From positions 7,068,001 through 7,132,000 of the forward strand of contig OZ020484.1 of the NCBI GenBank assembly GCA_963971405.1: a DNA stretch of 64,000 bases. The letters run 5' to 3'. A program made the translations under genes and the position numbers. Shown here one piece after another: positions 11,729 through 23,100 of the stretch (positions within the stretch are counted from its first letter, which is position 1; each line of letters opens with the position of its first letter). The notes below the pieces were generated by a model that had not been told where the DNA came from, made no database searches, and saw nothing but the letters and a program-made list of their open reading frames with translations. This DNA is from Psococerastis gibbosa (Eukaryota > Arthropoda > Insecta > Psocodea > Psocidae).

Positions 11729-11927
11729 TCTTTAAATGACTCCTTCATCGAACGTTGGCAGATGATCAGATGCTAATTCTGGCTCCAGCTTAAAACTAGT
11801 TCAAAGATTGGGCTTAAAATAATTCACAGTCCAATTACGAGCTACATTTTTGGCTCTAAAATTAACTGCAATTGACATAGCTCAATTTGCTTTTATACCA
11901 CTTATTGTACCTAGTTGTCTGGAGTTT

Positions 11928-12085
11928 AAAAAAAAAAAAAATCGTATATACAAGAAATTGAATAAATGTATCCGAATAACCTCTTCAGTCGCCTCTATAC
12001 GTAACTAGGGTGTTGAGTTACGACAGGTTACGGCATGTCCGAGCACGTTACCACTGAGCCAACGAAGGCCATCTTAACTTTTGCC
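11928..12085 (-). mobile_element. tRNA-derived SINE, family 2, copy 1
   Basis: Minus strand: head with A-box-like TTGGCTCAGTGGTAACGTGC, body gaggcgactgaagaggttat, tail ending in 13 T of the coding orientation. Same tail at 26640, 46640 and 58742. Confidence 0.7.
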
Positions 12086-12203
12086 AACTCCCCTCAGACC
12101 TGCACTACCTAAATGGTTTTATGCGATCTGCCAGTTTTGGGTAATCAGAATATCAGAAAATTGTCAGTCAAAAGTCAGTGTATAAATTGCAGAACCTACA
12201 AGG

Positions 12204-12333
12204 ATATTGGCCGGTTCCCACCACCAGCTTGAAACGTATCGTTGAGGAATACTGGACGGCACCGTTATCTACCAATGCAGTATTCCTTACCGACGCTTTT
12301 CAAGCGAAAATTGGAACCGCGCTTAATAGGAAG
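12204..12333. repeat. Imperfect hairpin, MITE-like
   Basis: GGCCGGTTCCCACCACCAGC, then gaggaatactg, pairs with cagtattccttac, then CGCTTTTCAAGC and GGAACCGCGCTT. A related palindrome with ggaatacggcaccgcc / gtattccttacccg is at 55043-55110. An open frame through this hairpin is not taken as a gene. Confidence 0.5.
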
Positions 12334-12339
12334 AAAATC

Positions 12340-13610
12340 CTAATATTAGGATCTTTCTTGGCTATTTACCGACTTGCCATGCGCCATAAGGTACCTAGGT
12401 ACTTTCAACTGGCAATGAAACAAAATCTGGCAACTTTTCCGCTACCAGTTGGCTGCGAACGCCATATTTTCACTTTCAAATGGAACGTGACTGAAACTAA
12501 TGTAACAAAATATATTGTATAATGGTGATCAGTGGGTATAAATAATTTGAACAGCTGCAGCCATAGCACGAGTGGAAAACAATAACTAATAGGTGAGTGG
12601 TTTAGAAGCAAACTCTCGCGGGCTTGTCCGTCTTCGTTTTAGCTATAAAAAAAGGGTAGACGGAGCTTTTGGTACCAAGCAAATTCCGTTTAATTAGAAT
12701 GCTTTTCAAATAACTACCGGGTGTACCAAAGCTTTAAATAGGAAATATATCACTGACTATTGTGAAACTTTATTGTAGTAAGCCTATATATATATGACAA
12801 ATTAAAGTACCTACTACCTATACCAAATACTATGGACAGATGAGATTTTTTATAGATATTTGGCAATATTTTGCCACGAATTTAATTAATGGCTGGGAAA
12901 AGCCAGAATCGGATTCAGCATTCCCAAAAACATAAAAAGCCGTCTTAAAATTGGCAGTTTACCTGAAATTTTGACTAAATTATACCTATGCATATGATGG
13001 GCTGATTAAAATAAACAACACATTTTTTTTTTAATTTCACATTTATTTAGATTACAATACTTTGACCAATCATGCCAATAATGAAGAAAATACCTAATAT
13101 TAGCTATGGATAGCTACTGGCACTCATAGACATACTGTAAAGAACACCGTTAATCCTTACGGTATCAGAAAAAGTTAGTAAAGGAAAAGTAATAAATGTT
13201 TTGACGGTATTTAAATAAAATAAATAGGCCTAAATAAATAAAATAAATGAACACGAAATCATTGACATCTTATAGAAATTTGAATCAATAAAGGGAATGA
13301 AACTACAGTATTATAAATATTATTTCCAATCGTATATCGTACGATTATATCTGAGCAGTTAGAAATACTGAGTAAGATGCTTAGACTCCACTATCGTACG
13401 TTCGCAGAAAAATCAATCGTATTAATTCGGAAATCGTTCGCACAGGGGTTAAAAGATGGTTTACATCTCAAAAAGAATCATCAGCTCAATTCTTATTCTC
13501 GCAAACAACAGATCATCTAAATCGACTAAATCTTGGAAAAGAAGAAAATCTATAACTCGACAACATAGCCCAGACAGACTATTTCAAGAGTATTCATCAA
13601 ATCGGTATAA
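12340..13610. other. No gene recognised
   Basis: AT-rich. A small imperfect hairpin (caactggcaatg / taccagttggc) lies at 12405-12455. No supported frame. Confidence 0.5.
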
Positions 13611-13611
13611 A

Positions 13612-13712
13612 TATTGACTTTTTTGTTCTATTACTAAGCCAATACTCAACTAGGAAGACCCGGGACCACCTGATTTACATGCCCTCCGAAGCATGGCCAG
13701 AAAATGTAGCAA
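13612..13712 (-). mobile_element. SINE family 1, truncated copy 2
   Basis: Body only: cttcggagggcatgtaaat on the minus strand and the tail agtaatagaacaaaaaagtc. The tRNA-like head is missing. Lies just beyond the 3' end of the CBM14 gene. Confidence 0.65.
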
Positions 13713-13752
13713 TAACACTAGTTTTAAAAAAACGCCACGTCGTGGCCCCAGA

Positions 13753-13850
13753 ACCCATTGAGGACTGGTAGAGAATCTCTTGACCGATGTTGTGGTCAGC
13801 AACATGCCCACCAGCCGAGTTTTCCCCCCATGCAGATACTGGTTGGGTGG
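13753..13850 (+). repeat. Segment repeated at 16765-16880
   Basis: tgttgtggtcagcaacatgc, then cccaccagccg matches tgttgtggtcagtaacatgc, then ccaacagccg about 3 kb away. Both flank the last exon region of the CBM14 gene. Identity unknown. Confidence 0.5.
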
Positions 13851-13867
13851 AACCAGGTCAGATGCAT

Positions 13868-13873
13868 TTTATT
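13868..13873 (-). terminator. Candidate polyadenylation signal of the CBM14 gene
   Basis: A minus-strand AATAAA lies about 150 bases after the exon-6 stop codon. It is the first such hexamer downstream of that stop. Confidence 0.4.
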
Positions 13874-14020
13874 CTCTTTTATGATGAATCTCTAGCCTCG
13901 ACGTTTCGGACTTTAGCCCTCTACCATCTATAGACTCAACCGGTGCCCATACCAAAACTCGATGAATCTATCGAAAAAGTCTGTAAATTTGTGAGCTATT
14001 AGGTGTAGAAAATGGCAGAG

Positions 14021-14178
14021 TTATCCGCATCGGGCGAGTGAGTGGTGAACGCAAGTTCCAGTGATGGCGTCGAAACCGAAGCTTGCTGGACAGCTGAGTA
14101 CTCTAGTCTGGCCTTGGACGCAGACAGCAACAGTCCGACAGTCGCGCGCCATGCGAGTCATGAAGCCGCTTCGACATC
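14021..14178 (-). CDS. Exon 6 (terminal): CBM14 domain no. 3
   Basis: The acceptor is atgtttttgtag (ends 14179) and the stop is TAA at 14023-14021. A complete six-cysteine domain follows: C-x11-C-x5-C-x9-C-x12-C-x7-C, with [11 protein letters not shown] and [14 protein letters not shown], a canonical CBM14 pattern. It needs a phase-1 upstream exon, which exon 5 supplies. A minus-strand AATAAA lies at 13873-13868, about 150 bases past the stop. The domain itself is near certain; its membership in this gene rather than in a separate neighbouring gene is less sure. Confidence 0.8.
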
Positions 14179-17100
14179 CTACAAAAACATAATAGTAATT
14201 AGGGCTGGGTCCACGTTTCTTCGTGGTCAATGGCTGCTTGGTCGCCAGGTTGCCCTGTAAGAAATGCCTGCCAGCATAATCACCACATCATATTAATGCA
14301 TCATTTTGCACTGGCTTGTATTGCAAAGTCTTCCGGGAGACAGCAAGGAGATACTGGTCAGCGCGTCACCAATTGGCTAACCTGCCAAGGGTGGGCGTTG
14401 GCTAGTAACTAAGTAAGTAAGTATTACAAAGTTTTCAGAAAATAAAGTATACATAAGTTATTTAACTCGCAAGAGCCATAAGTGACATGTCACATGATAG
14501 AAGACATGTTCCTCAGCATTTTAATGTACAGCTTAGCCCAGGGACGGATCCTTGGGGGGCGGTGGGGGCGGAGCTTTATACTAGATAGAATGGACTTTTG
14601 CAGGAAATGAAGAGAAATTATTACTCAAGTAAGGGAAACGCGATATTTTTCAGGTCACCGCCCCCCCCCCCCCCGAAAACTGTTTCTGAAACCGTCCCTG
14701 GCTTAGACACGTCAACGGGATAGGAGTAAATTATAATTCGGAATTCGGCAGAAGCAAGGCCACACGAAGGAAGACTGATCGGTAGACTCAGAAAAATTCT
14801 GGGGGGAAAAAATTATAGCAGAGAAGAAAAGCAAGTCATCTACGCCGGAGCTTCGCATGCTGGCAATCAACTGAGAGGGGTTTAAGAGGTGAATCAGAGG
14901 GACCCTCTCACGGAGGAGGAGAAAGAGGAGAAGAAGACGTAGAAGAAGAAAAAAAAGAAGAAGAAGACGACGACGAAGAAGAAGTAAAACAAGAAGAAGA
15001 AGACGAAGAAGTGGAATACGAAGAAGAAGAAGAAGATGACGTATAAGAAGATCAAGAAAAAGAAGAAGGAGAAGACGAAGAAGACGACGACGAAGAAGAA
15101 GTAAAAGAAGAAGAAGACAAAGAAGACGAAGAAGATGAAAAAGAAGACGACGAAGAAGGAGAAGACGAAGATGAAGACGGAGGGTGCCCACAATGTTATA
15201 CAATAGTTATATTCACTAATCTTTTACAAGAGACTGATTCTCCTCTTACTTCTTCATAACAAACAGCAGCCACTTGTCCGAGTTACATCAAAATCGAATC
15301 TAGGTGGGAAGATGTATAAACAAAATTAGTTATGATCGGAACTAACCAAGTCAACACGAGAAGATGCACGACTATAACTGGTGTTGGAAATGAAAACAGC
15401 CTCATTACCGAATAAAAGGGGCGTGAAGTCATCGCCCTGGTGGATGCTGGTTCGTGCTTAAACAAAGACTGGTCTGGAATATTCGGCGAAGAGTGTAGAA
15501 TTTTACATAACCGCCCGCCTGTGAGGATGGGTAGCTAGTAGTAGGTCGCACGCCTACCGTGACTTACTGTGCGGTAACCGTGAGGAAAAAAACTGCTGCG
15601 CAAGGCTGCTGCAGATGCATTTTTTACAGTGTTTATTTATCACTGGGTTAAAATAAGGCAACCTGCAGCCTGATCATGGCGATAATAATACCGGTATTTA
15701 TTTAATTCCCTGGTATTAAAAATGTAAACAAGATAATTTTATAATGGAAAGTGCTATTCAAAATTTTAATGTTTTCATTTTTAATACCAGGGGATTAAAT
15801 AAATACCGGTATTATAATCGCCATGATCAGGCTGCTGTAGGTGCCTGAAGATTTAGCCCTGGCAATATTGTTCATACCGTTAGTGCGATATTAGGAAACG
15901 GATAACGGTAGAAAAAGTAGCAGTGGAAGGCTGTTGTCGATGCACCCAGAGCGTTGGATAAAGGTTTTAAAATCAGGTCTGATGCCTAATGCACGACCTG
16001 GGGAAACTAGAAGGCTTAGCCCTAGCAAGATTGTTGCTTCAGTGCAGCAACCGTTGCTGCTGTCGTTGCACCCAGAGCATTGGTTGAAGATTAAATCAGG
16101 TCTGATGCCTAATGCACCTGAGGATACGAAAAGACATGGGAGAAGGCAGAAGGAGAAAGGAGAGGCATATAGGCCTAGCATGATTTTCGCGGATCATTTC
16201 AGTGCGGTGACCGTGGTGGAGTAACCACAGAAGGCTTAGAAGAAGGCTAAAGAAGGAGGGCTAAAATAGGGCCTAGTGCCGAATCACCTGGGGAAACCAG
16301 AAGGCCTAGGAGAAGGCCGAAGGAGAAACTTGAAGTCTTAGCCCTAGAAGGATTGTTGCTGATCACTTCAGTGCGGAAACAAATTGCTGCGCAAGGCTGC
16401 CGCAGATGTTTATTTACCACAGGATTAAAATAGGCCTAGTGCCCCTTTAGGTAACTGAAGACTTAACCCTAGTAACACTGTTCTTGGCGTTAGTGCGATA
16501 TTGGTAAAGGGAAATCGGTAGGAAAAGTAGCAGTGAGAGGCTGTTGTCGATGCACCCAGTGCTTTGGTTGAAGGTTAAATCAGAGCTGATGCCTAATGCA
16601 CCTGAAGAAACCTGAAGACTTATAGGCAGTATCGAAGGCAGATCATAGAGAACGGCCAGCAGCAACTCGGCTTCTGTCTCCGTTGTCTGCAAGTCCCGAC
16701 CTTATAGGACAGGGCCGGGTTGCCTGCATAAATATACTTTAATGCAGTGGCATTATAACCCAATAAAAGTGTAGACACTAGAGGACTGGATCTCTTTACT
16801 ACTGTACTATGTAGGATGTTGTGGTCAGTAACATGCCCAACAGCCGCGTTTCCCTCTACTGTTGCCCATTAGGGTTGTGTTGGGCAGAGCGGAAATTTTT
16901 CCTAATATGTTAAGTCTCGAACTTAGGTCTTCCGTTTCATAGTATACTTCTTTACCAACTGGACAATTCCTCATCAATTTAACACGAAGGGTTAAGAAGA
17001 ACACAAAGAAGAACACCGAAAAACCTAGCTTTATTGCTGCAGTTGAAACACCGAATTTGGATGAAAAATACATTACTAAAAGTTATGTGAGTCATGAGGG

Positions 17101-20100
17101 ATTGCTTGTTGGATTCTTCACCGGATCGTGAATGAGCTGCATAAAGCCATTTTAAACGATTGTCTGGCATTGACATAATACGGGGAAAATCTCAATAGAA
17201 GTCTTTTCTTTTAGTCTACTCGAGAATGCCCATGCCAGACATGTTAGAGCGCTTCAATGAGACCTTGAACGTCCAGAAAAATGGAAATCTTATGTATTTG
17301 TTGGGAAATGGGAAAGCCGTGCGGTTTTAAATGAGACAAGGACATATGGTCAATACATTCCCTCTTCAAAGGACGATCTATATAGTCTGCAATTAAATGA
17401 TCGTCTTCAAGTGAAAGGCACGTACCTACCTTATAGAAACAATAATAGCCTAATACGCTTATGAGCATAAAATTATGAGATCAAGGTACAGTATACCCTA
17501 TAGAAGTTCGCATATAGGACTTGACTTAATCAGGCAGTTAGGCTACATATATTAATTTATTTTAACTTTGAATTTCTAGAGATGGATGTAAATATCATCA
17601 CATGAGTGTAAATAATTACGTGTATACACCATGTGAGTGTAAAGCAGTCTACGCAGGTGCCAAATACTTTTAAGATCATTTTAACCCTTTCGTGGGCAGT
17701 GGGAAGCCATTTTCCCACCAATTCCAAACCTCCAAACCCCCCAAATAAAATGAACTTACACTAGATAACAATGGGTTTACAGTGGGAATTAAAAATAATA
17801 ACGTTTTTTAATGTTATAATCCACTGAACCTGCCCACTGACCTCCCCCCCCCCTAAATCGGAGGCAAAATCCGCCCTTGGCTCCGTGGCGGCTCCACTCC
17901 CCCCCCCCTTCCCTTGAAATTTGTACTAAGTAAATAGGCAGAATATGCCAGAAAACCCCACTTACCAATAGGCAAAATCTCAAAGCCACCCCCCTTCCCA
18001 AAATCTAGGAACCGCCACTGCAAGGGCTTATTTTCAGCAGTTTGACTTGGGGTTGGGAAAACTCAGGGTTATTTTTCATTTTTTGGGGGACAGCAAAATT
18101 TGTATACACACCTAGGTACATACTGTAAACCAGGACAATAAAAATAACGTAATTAATTATTTCTTACCATTCCAATAGTTTCTAATTATACTAGTTTTGG
18201 GCGGTAGAAACGCGTTTCCCACATAACATTTTTACAGTGGGCCATGGGAAGTATAATTCCCACTTGCTGTTTCTCTAAAGATATCAGAGAGAAAAAATTT
18301 AGCCGCTAAATATTAATTCCTACTTTAATGAAGGTGCTAGAACCGAAAAATCAACACGCTAGCTCTAGGGGAAGGTAACGGCTCACGAAAGGATTAAGGT
18401 ATAACCGTGCTTAGAAGCTGATTGCACTTGATTTTCTCATACATTTAAGCTCCATAATAATGTTCACTCTTTTTTTAAAAATATGAATATCATATAAGTG
18501 AAATTATATGCGCACTCAGTGGACGTGTAAGCTAAACCAGTCTGAGCAAGAGCTAATTACTTTCAAGAGCATTTCAGGTACATGAGAGAAGAAAGGTAGG
18601 CTATAGAAGAATTCAGGCTAAAGCGCCTCCGCTTTAATGGGGGGGATTTCAAAACAATTGGAATGGCTGGTATTTATGACATTTTTTTAAATGTATACAT
18701 TGCCTTTTCTCTTCAAGCAGACATTATGACATAATAGGCTATGTTAAAAAACTGAAAAATGAAAATAAATAAATAAATAAATAGCCAAATAGGTAGGCTA
18801 CCACAAACCTGGAACTGATAGGCAAACATTTTCTGCAATTATTTCCTTATGCAACTGTGCAATATGAAAATTTATTGCAAGCCGTTATTGTTTTTATATT
18901 TTTAATTTATAAGAACGAAGGGTGACCCTTTATCCCATATAGTTTTCTGGAATCAGTGGAAAAACGACAGGAGTAGGAGTAGCTTCCTTGTATAATGGTT
19001 CGGCCACACTAAAAAAAATAATAGGAAAAGAAATGATCACCCGAATGTTGGCCGAGGCGAAGCCAATAGGTTGGAGACTTATTAGCAGACCGAGGGCAAT
19101 ACTCGAAGACATAATCGAACACCTGCCCGAGAAAAGGGATTAAATATGGCAGAGTTCAAGGAGATGACAACCGAACGGGTCGAGTACAAGAAATGAATGG
19201 GAGCCATGGGAGGCGACCATCCCCCCCCCCCTCGGCGCATGCCTCACTAAGGTGGACGAAGAAGATAATTTTTGGCATGACATGGCTTGCATCACAACTC
19301 TAAAATTTTGATTAGTATTAAAGTGTAAAGACTCGAACCCAGTCCATTCTCCACTTTTGATTCTAGTTCAAATTTTAACTGGCAACTGGTCACTTACTTG
19401 CTGACAGTCGAGGGTAACCGGGTGGTGGAAGACCTCCTGAGGGCAATCCTCCGGGTTGCTGACCCTGTTCCTGCCCACCCAATTGTTCCTGCTGACTTCC
19501 ATTTTCCTGTTGTTGCTGTCCCTCTTCTACCTGTTCCCCGACTTCTTGTTCCTGGCCCGGTTGTTGAGCACCGCCTCCCTGTTCCGAAGTCTCCCCGTTT
19601 CCATCTTCACCGCCTTCTTCTTGAGGAGGAGGAGGAGGTAGAAGGGGGATGCCTTTGCAGTCTACGCGATAATCGTAGTCACAGACTCCAAGTTCCTGAA
19701 ACACAAAGACAAATAATAATTATATATTTGGGAGAATATGCTATATAAAAAATAGCTAGTGGAAATAGGGTAGTTATAGCTTATCAGATGCACACAATCA
19801 GGGATAGTAGACATCGAATATAAAATAATAAATAAAATAAATAAACATAATGTGGAAGTACGGTGTGAACGACATTTTGATTATTACTCGGAAATTCACC
19901 TTTTTATTTTGATTTCTACTTTCCATGACGCGACCATACAAATATGTTTGTACCCTTTATCATTGAATATAATTTAATACTAATGTAAGAGACAAGAGTT
20001 AATTGCACAATTGCCTAACTTCAAAACTGCAGGAAAATGGTATTTTCGGTGGTATTGTCTGAATGACGAACAAATCCCTTATAGTGGATTATAAGTGGAG

Positions 20101-23100
20101 GGCCTAGAGGCTAAGGGGAGAAAGTGACAAAAATAACCTTTCGAAAGGCCCCCATTCCACATACGTCAATCGTCAATGAAAAATTGAAAAATGACGTCAA
20201 AATGACGTAAATTGACGTGGTAGCAGAATTTTTAGTATGTCTTTAATGTCTGCTGAAACGTTGACGATTGACATATGTGGAATGGGCGCCAAATAATTTG
20301 AAACTCAATTGAAAATTACAAACGATTAAATATGACGCATTCTAGCAATGCCAAAATGACTGATAGAGATGTTTCTGCTCACTTCTATAAAATAGAGAAT
20401 AGCTTGAGTAACACTTAACAGCATAATGCAATTAAGTCTATTTTGCCAAATAAAACACGTCTTGCACCTCTCGGCATACAGGACCTTTTAATCCGTTTTC
20501 AATACATAGTAAAGTTCGAAGCTTACTTAATTTTAATTATATTATATTACCAAACAGGACGCAAGCCTTATTTACATACGCGCACTAACGCATAACATTT
20601 TTATTTTATTTTATTTATTTTATTTTTATTTATATTTATTTTATTTTTATTTTTTATTAACATTTTTAATTTACTATACAGCATAATTTGGAGCGCCATT
20701 TTCAATACATCCCTTCTGCGGAAAAAGTCCGTTGACCGGCCCAGGACTAAATGATCATTCCTAACTTGCTTTTAAGTATATTTGCACTCGTTACTTACAT
20801 CGTTATAGCCTAGGCCAGCTGGGCAAACGAAATTATGAGCCTTTCCATCGACACAGACTATGAAAGCTCCGCAGTTTGTGCTGCTTCTGTAAGTTCCATA
20901 TGGAGTAGGACATTCTGATGATTCAGGCAGAGGGTCGGGCTCTGTAACAATGAAACGAAAAAATAAGCATGATTTCTCATTAGAAATATTTTCCAGCTAT
21001 AGACAGGGAGGAGCTGCCCCTGCCTCCCCCTATTCTTCTTTCGTAGCAATTTATCAATTGGGGCTTCTAGTACAGTACCTACCTTAAATCGTAATAGGTC
21101 GTAACGGCTTGAAATACTTTGTTTCTCAAATTCAGAATATTCAACACTTCCTCTGGTACCAGTCCCACTCTTCTGAAAGGGTCCTCATTCTGGTTTCTGT
21201 ATCTCATCCAAGGTCTCCAACGTCTTCGTAGTCCACCTATTTCTTCATCCAGTCATTTCCTCGCGCACCTGCTTTACGTGTCCGCACTATTGCGGGCGTT
21301 TACGTACTTTACCATACTTTTTCATGTCCAAGCGAACGTCCCAGAATCGGGTGAAGTTGTAGACAGCGCTGTTGGTCTCCCCCAGGTCATTGGGCTGGAC
21401 ATAGTGGAACAAGTGGTCCATGTCCTGCCTCTGACCACACCCGAGCACAGGGTATTGTCTTATACTTACTAACTAAACTACTCTGAGTAGTAGATTCACT
21501 TACTCTGAATGACACGGTCACCGCAATCGACATTTTGAGGGTAGTCGCAGTATCCAAGTTCTTCGTTGAATACGAGACTGCCTCCGCACTCCTGTTCAAT
21601 GGCTACGTCGTCCCAGCAGTTTACGAAACGATTGCAAGCTGTTGGACTGGCAAACTGACCTCTGGGTTTCCTGGGAAGCAGACGAAACGAAAATTAACCT
21701 TTGTTCACACTATTGATATCGTATCGTATTGGTATCATATTTAATCACGCTGCTGCTACATTCGTAGGATTTAATGTGCAAGAACAATTCTTTGCAGATT
21801 TTTCTCATTGGTGTGAAATATGCTCCATTTTATTTCATTTAATACTCGAATTGTTTTCACATACTTGCAAGCTGAATTTGCTGAACCATTCTCTCCTCCG
21901 GTTCCTAGTTCATTGCCAGTCTGTTCTTCTTCAGGTGTTCCTTCTCCTTCCTGACCTCCTTCTTGCGCACCACCCTCAGTTTCTTCATCAGTACCACCTT
22001 GGTTATCTTCACTTCCGGTAGGTTCCAGAATTCCTCCTTCGTTATCGCCACCAAGCCCATCGGGATCTGTGCTGGAGTCGCCACCATCAGTTGGGAGTTC
22101 AGGTTGAGGATATCCTGGCTGGGGCTGTTGAGGATAGCCCGGCTGTGGCTGGGGTTGCAGTGGGTAGGTCCATGGAGGGCTGACAGGCTGCTGTGGCTCC
22201 TGGTTACCTGGTTGGGGCAGAGGTTGTACGGGTTGTTGGGGTTGGGGGTAACCAGGCTGGGGTTGAGGCTGGGGTTGTTGAGGCTGGGGGTAACCAGGCT
22301 GAGGCTGCTGAGGCTGGGGGTAACCAGGCTGGGGTTGAGGCTGGGGTAGAGGCTGGGGTAGAGGCTGGGGCTGCTGTGGCTGGGGATAACCAGGCTGGGG
22401 TTGAGGCTGGGGTTGCTGAGGCTGGGGGTAACCAGGCTGAGGCTGCTGAGGCTGGGGGTAACCGGGCTGGGGTTGCTGAGGTTGGGGTAGTTGAGGCTGG
22501 GGGTAACCTGGCAGGGGCTGCGGTTGAGGGTAACCAGGCTGAGGCTCTCCTTGTCTAAGCACTGTGAAGATTGGCTGGTGATGGACAAATGTCTGTTGAT
22601 ATTTGTTAGTCGTTTTCTTCTGATTGTATATCTTTCCTGGAACTAAAAAGACATAAGGTTATTCAGTGAATTTACAATGTTGCGCTTACTCAGAACAATG
22701 AAAATGTAACCCAATACAATACTGTCTGAACAGCAAAAGAAACACATATATAGGCTACGCCTGAACTCGCCGGAACACATTGTTTCCTTTATTCTATATC
22801 CTTAGTTGCTCAATACGTTCATACTAGTATAAGCTATAATACGATATACTACAGTACAATATCATATTAGTCAATGCTATCCCGAAAATTAATATAATAA
22901 GCATTGTATTAGCAAGCACTATGTAATACTAATAAGGTCAGCGCCCTTTGTTCATTCACCCGCGAATTAATACAAGGTAAAAGAACTTGTTCGAGTCATA
23001 ATAAATTTGTTACAAACTTATACAAATTCTAAGTCCGTTATCGCGTGTCAGGTTCTCAAGTTTCTAAAGAAATTTCGTATGCCAAATCGCCAAAAATATG

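Noticed and set aside
11512-11748. Poly-Glu protein
   Set aside because: Translation of the TTC microsatellite.
12178-12522. 114-codon plus-strand frame
   Set aside because: Runs through a MITE-like hairpin; composition and sequence match no family.
14712-15203. Leu-rich and Phe-rich proteins on the minus strand
   Set aside because: Translation of the GAA/GAC tract.
15891-16692. Overlapping ~90-codon frames in both directions
   Set aside because: Produced by the tandem duplications, which keep related frames open in several copies.
21963-22558. Long plus-strand frames rich in Ala/Gly/Val/Glu
   Set aside because: Antisense of the Pro/Gln repeat exon. The minus strand has splice sites, phase agreement and domain continuity; the plus frames have none.
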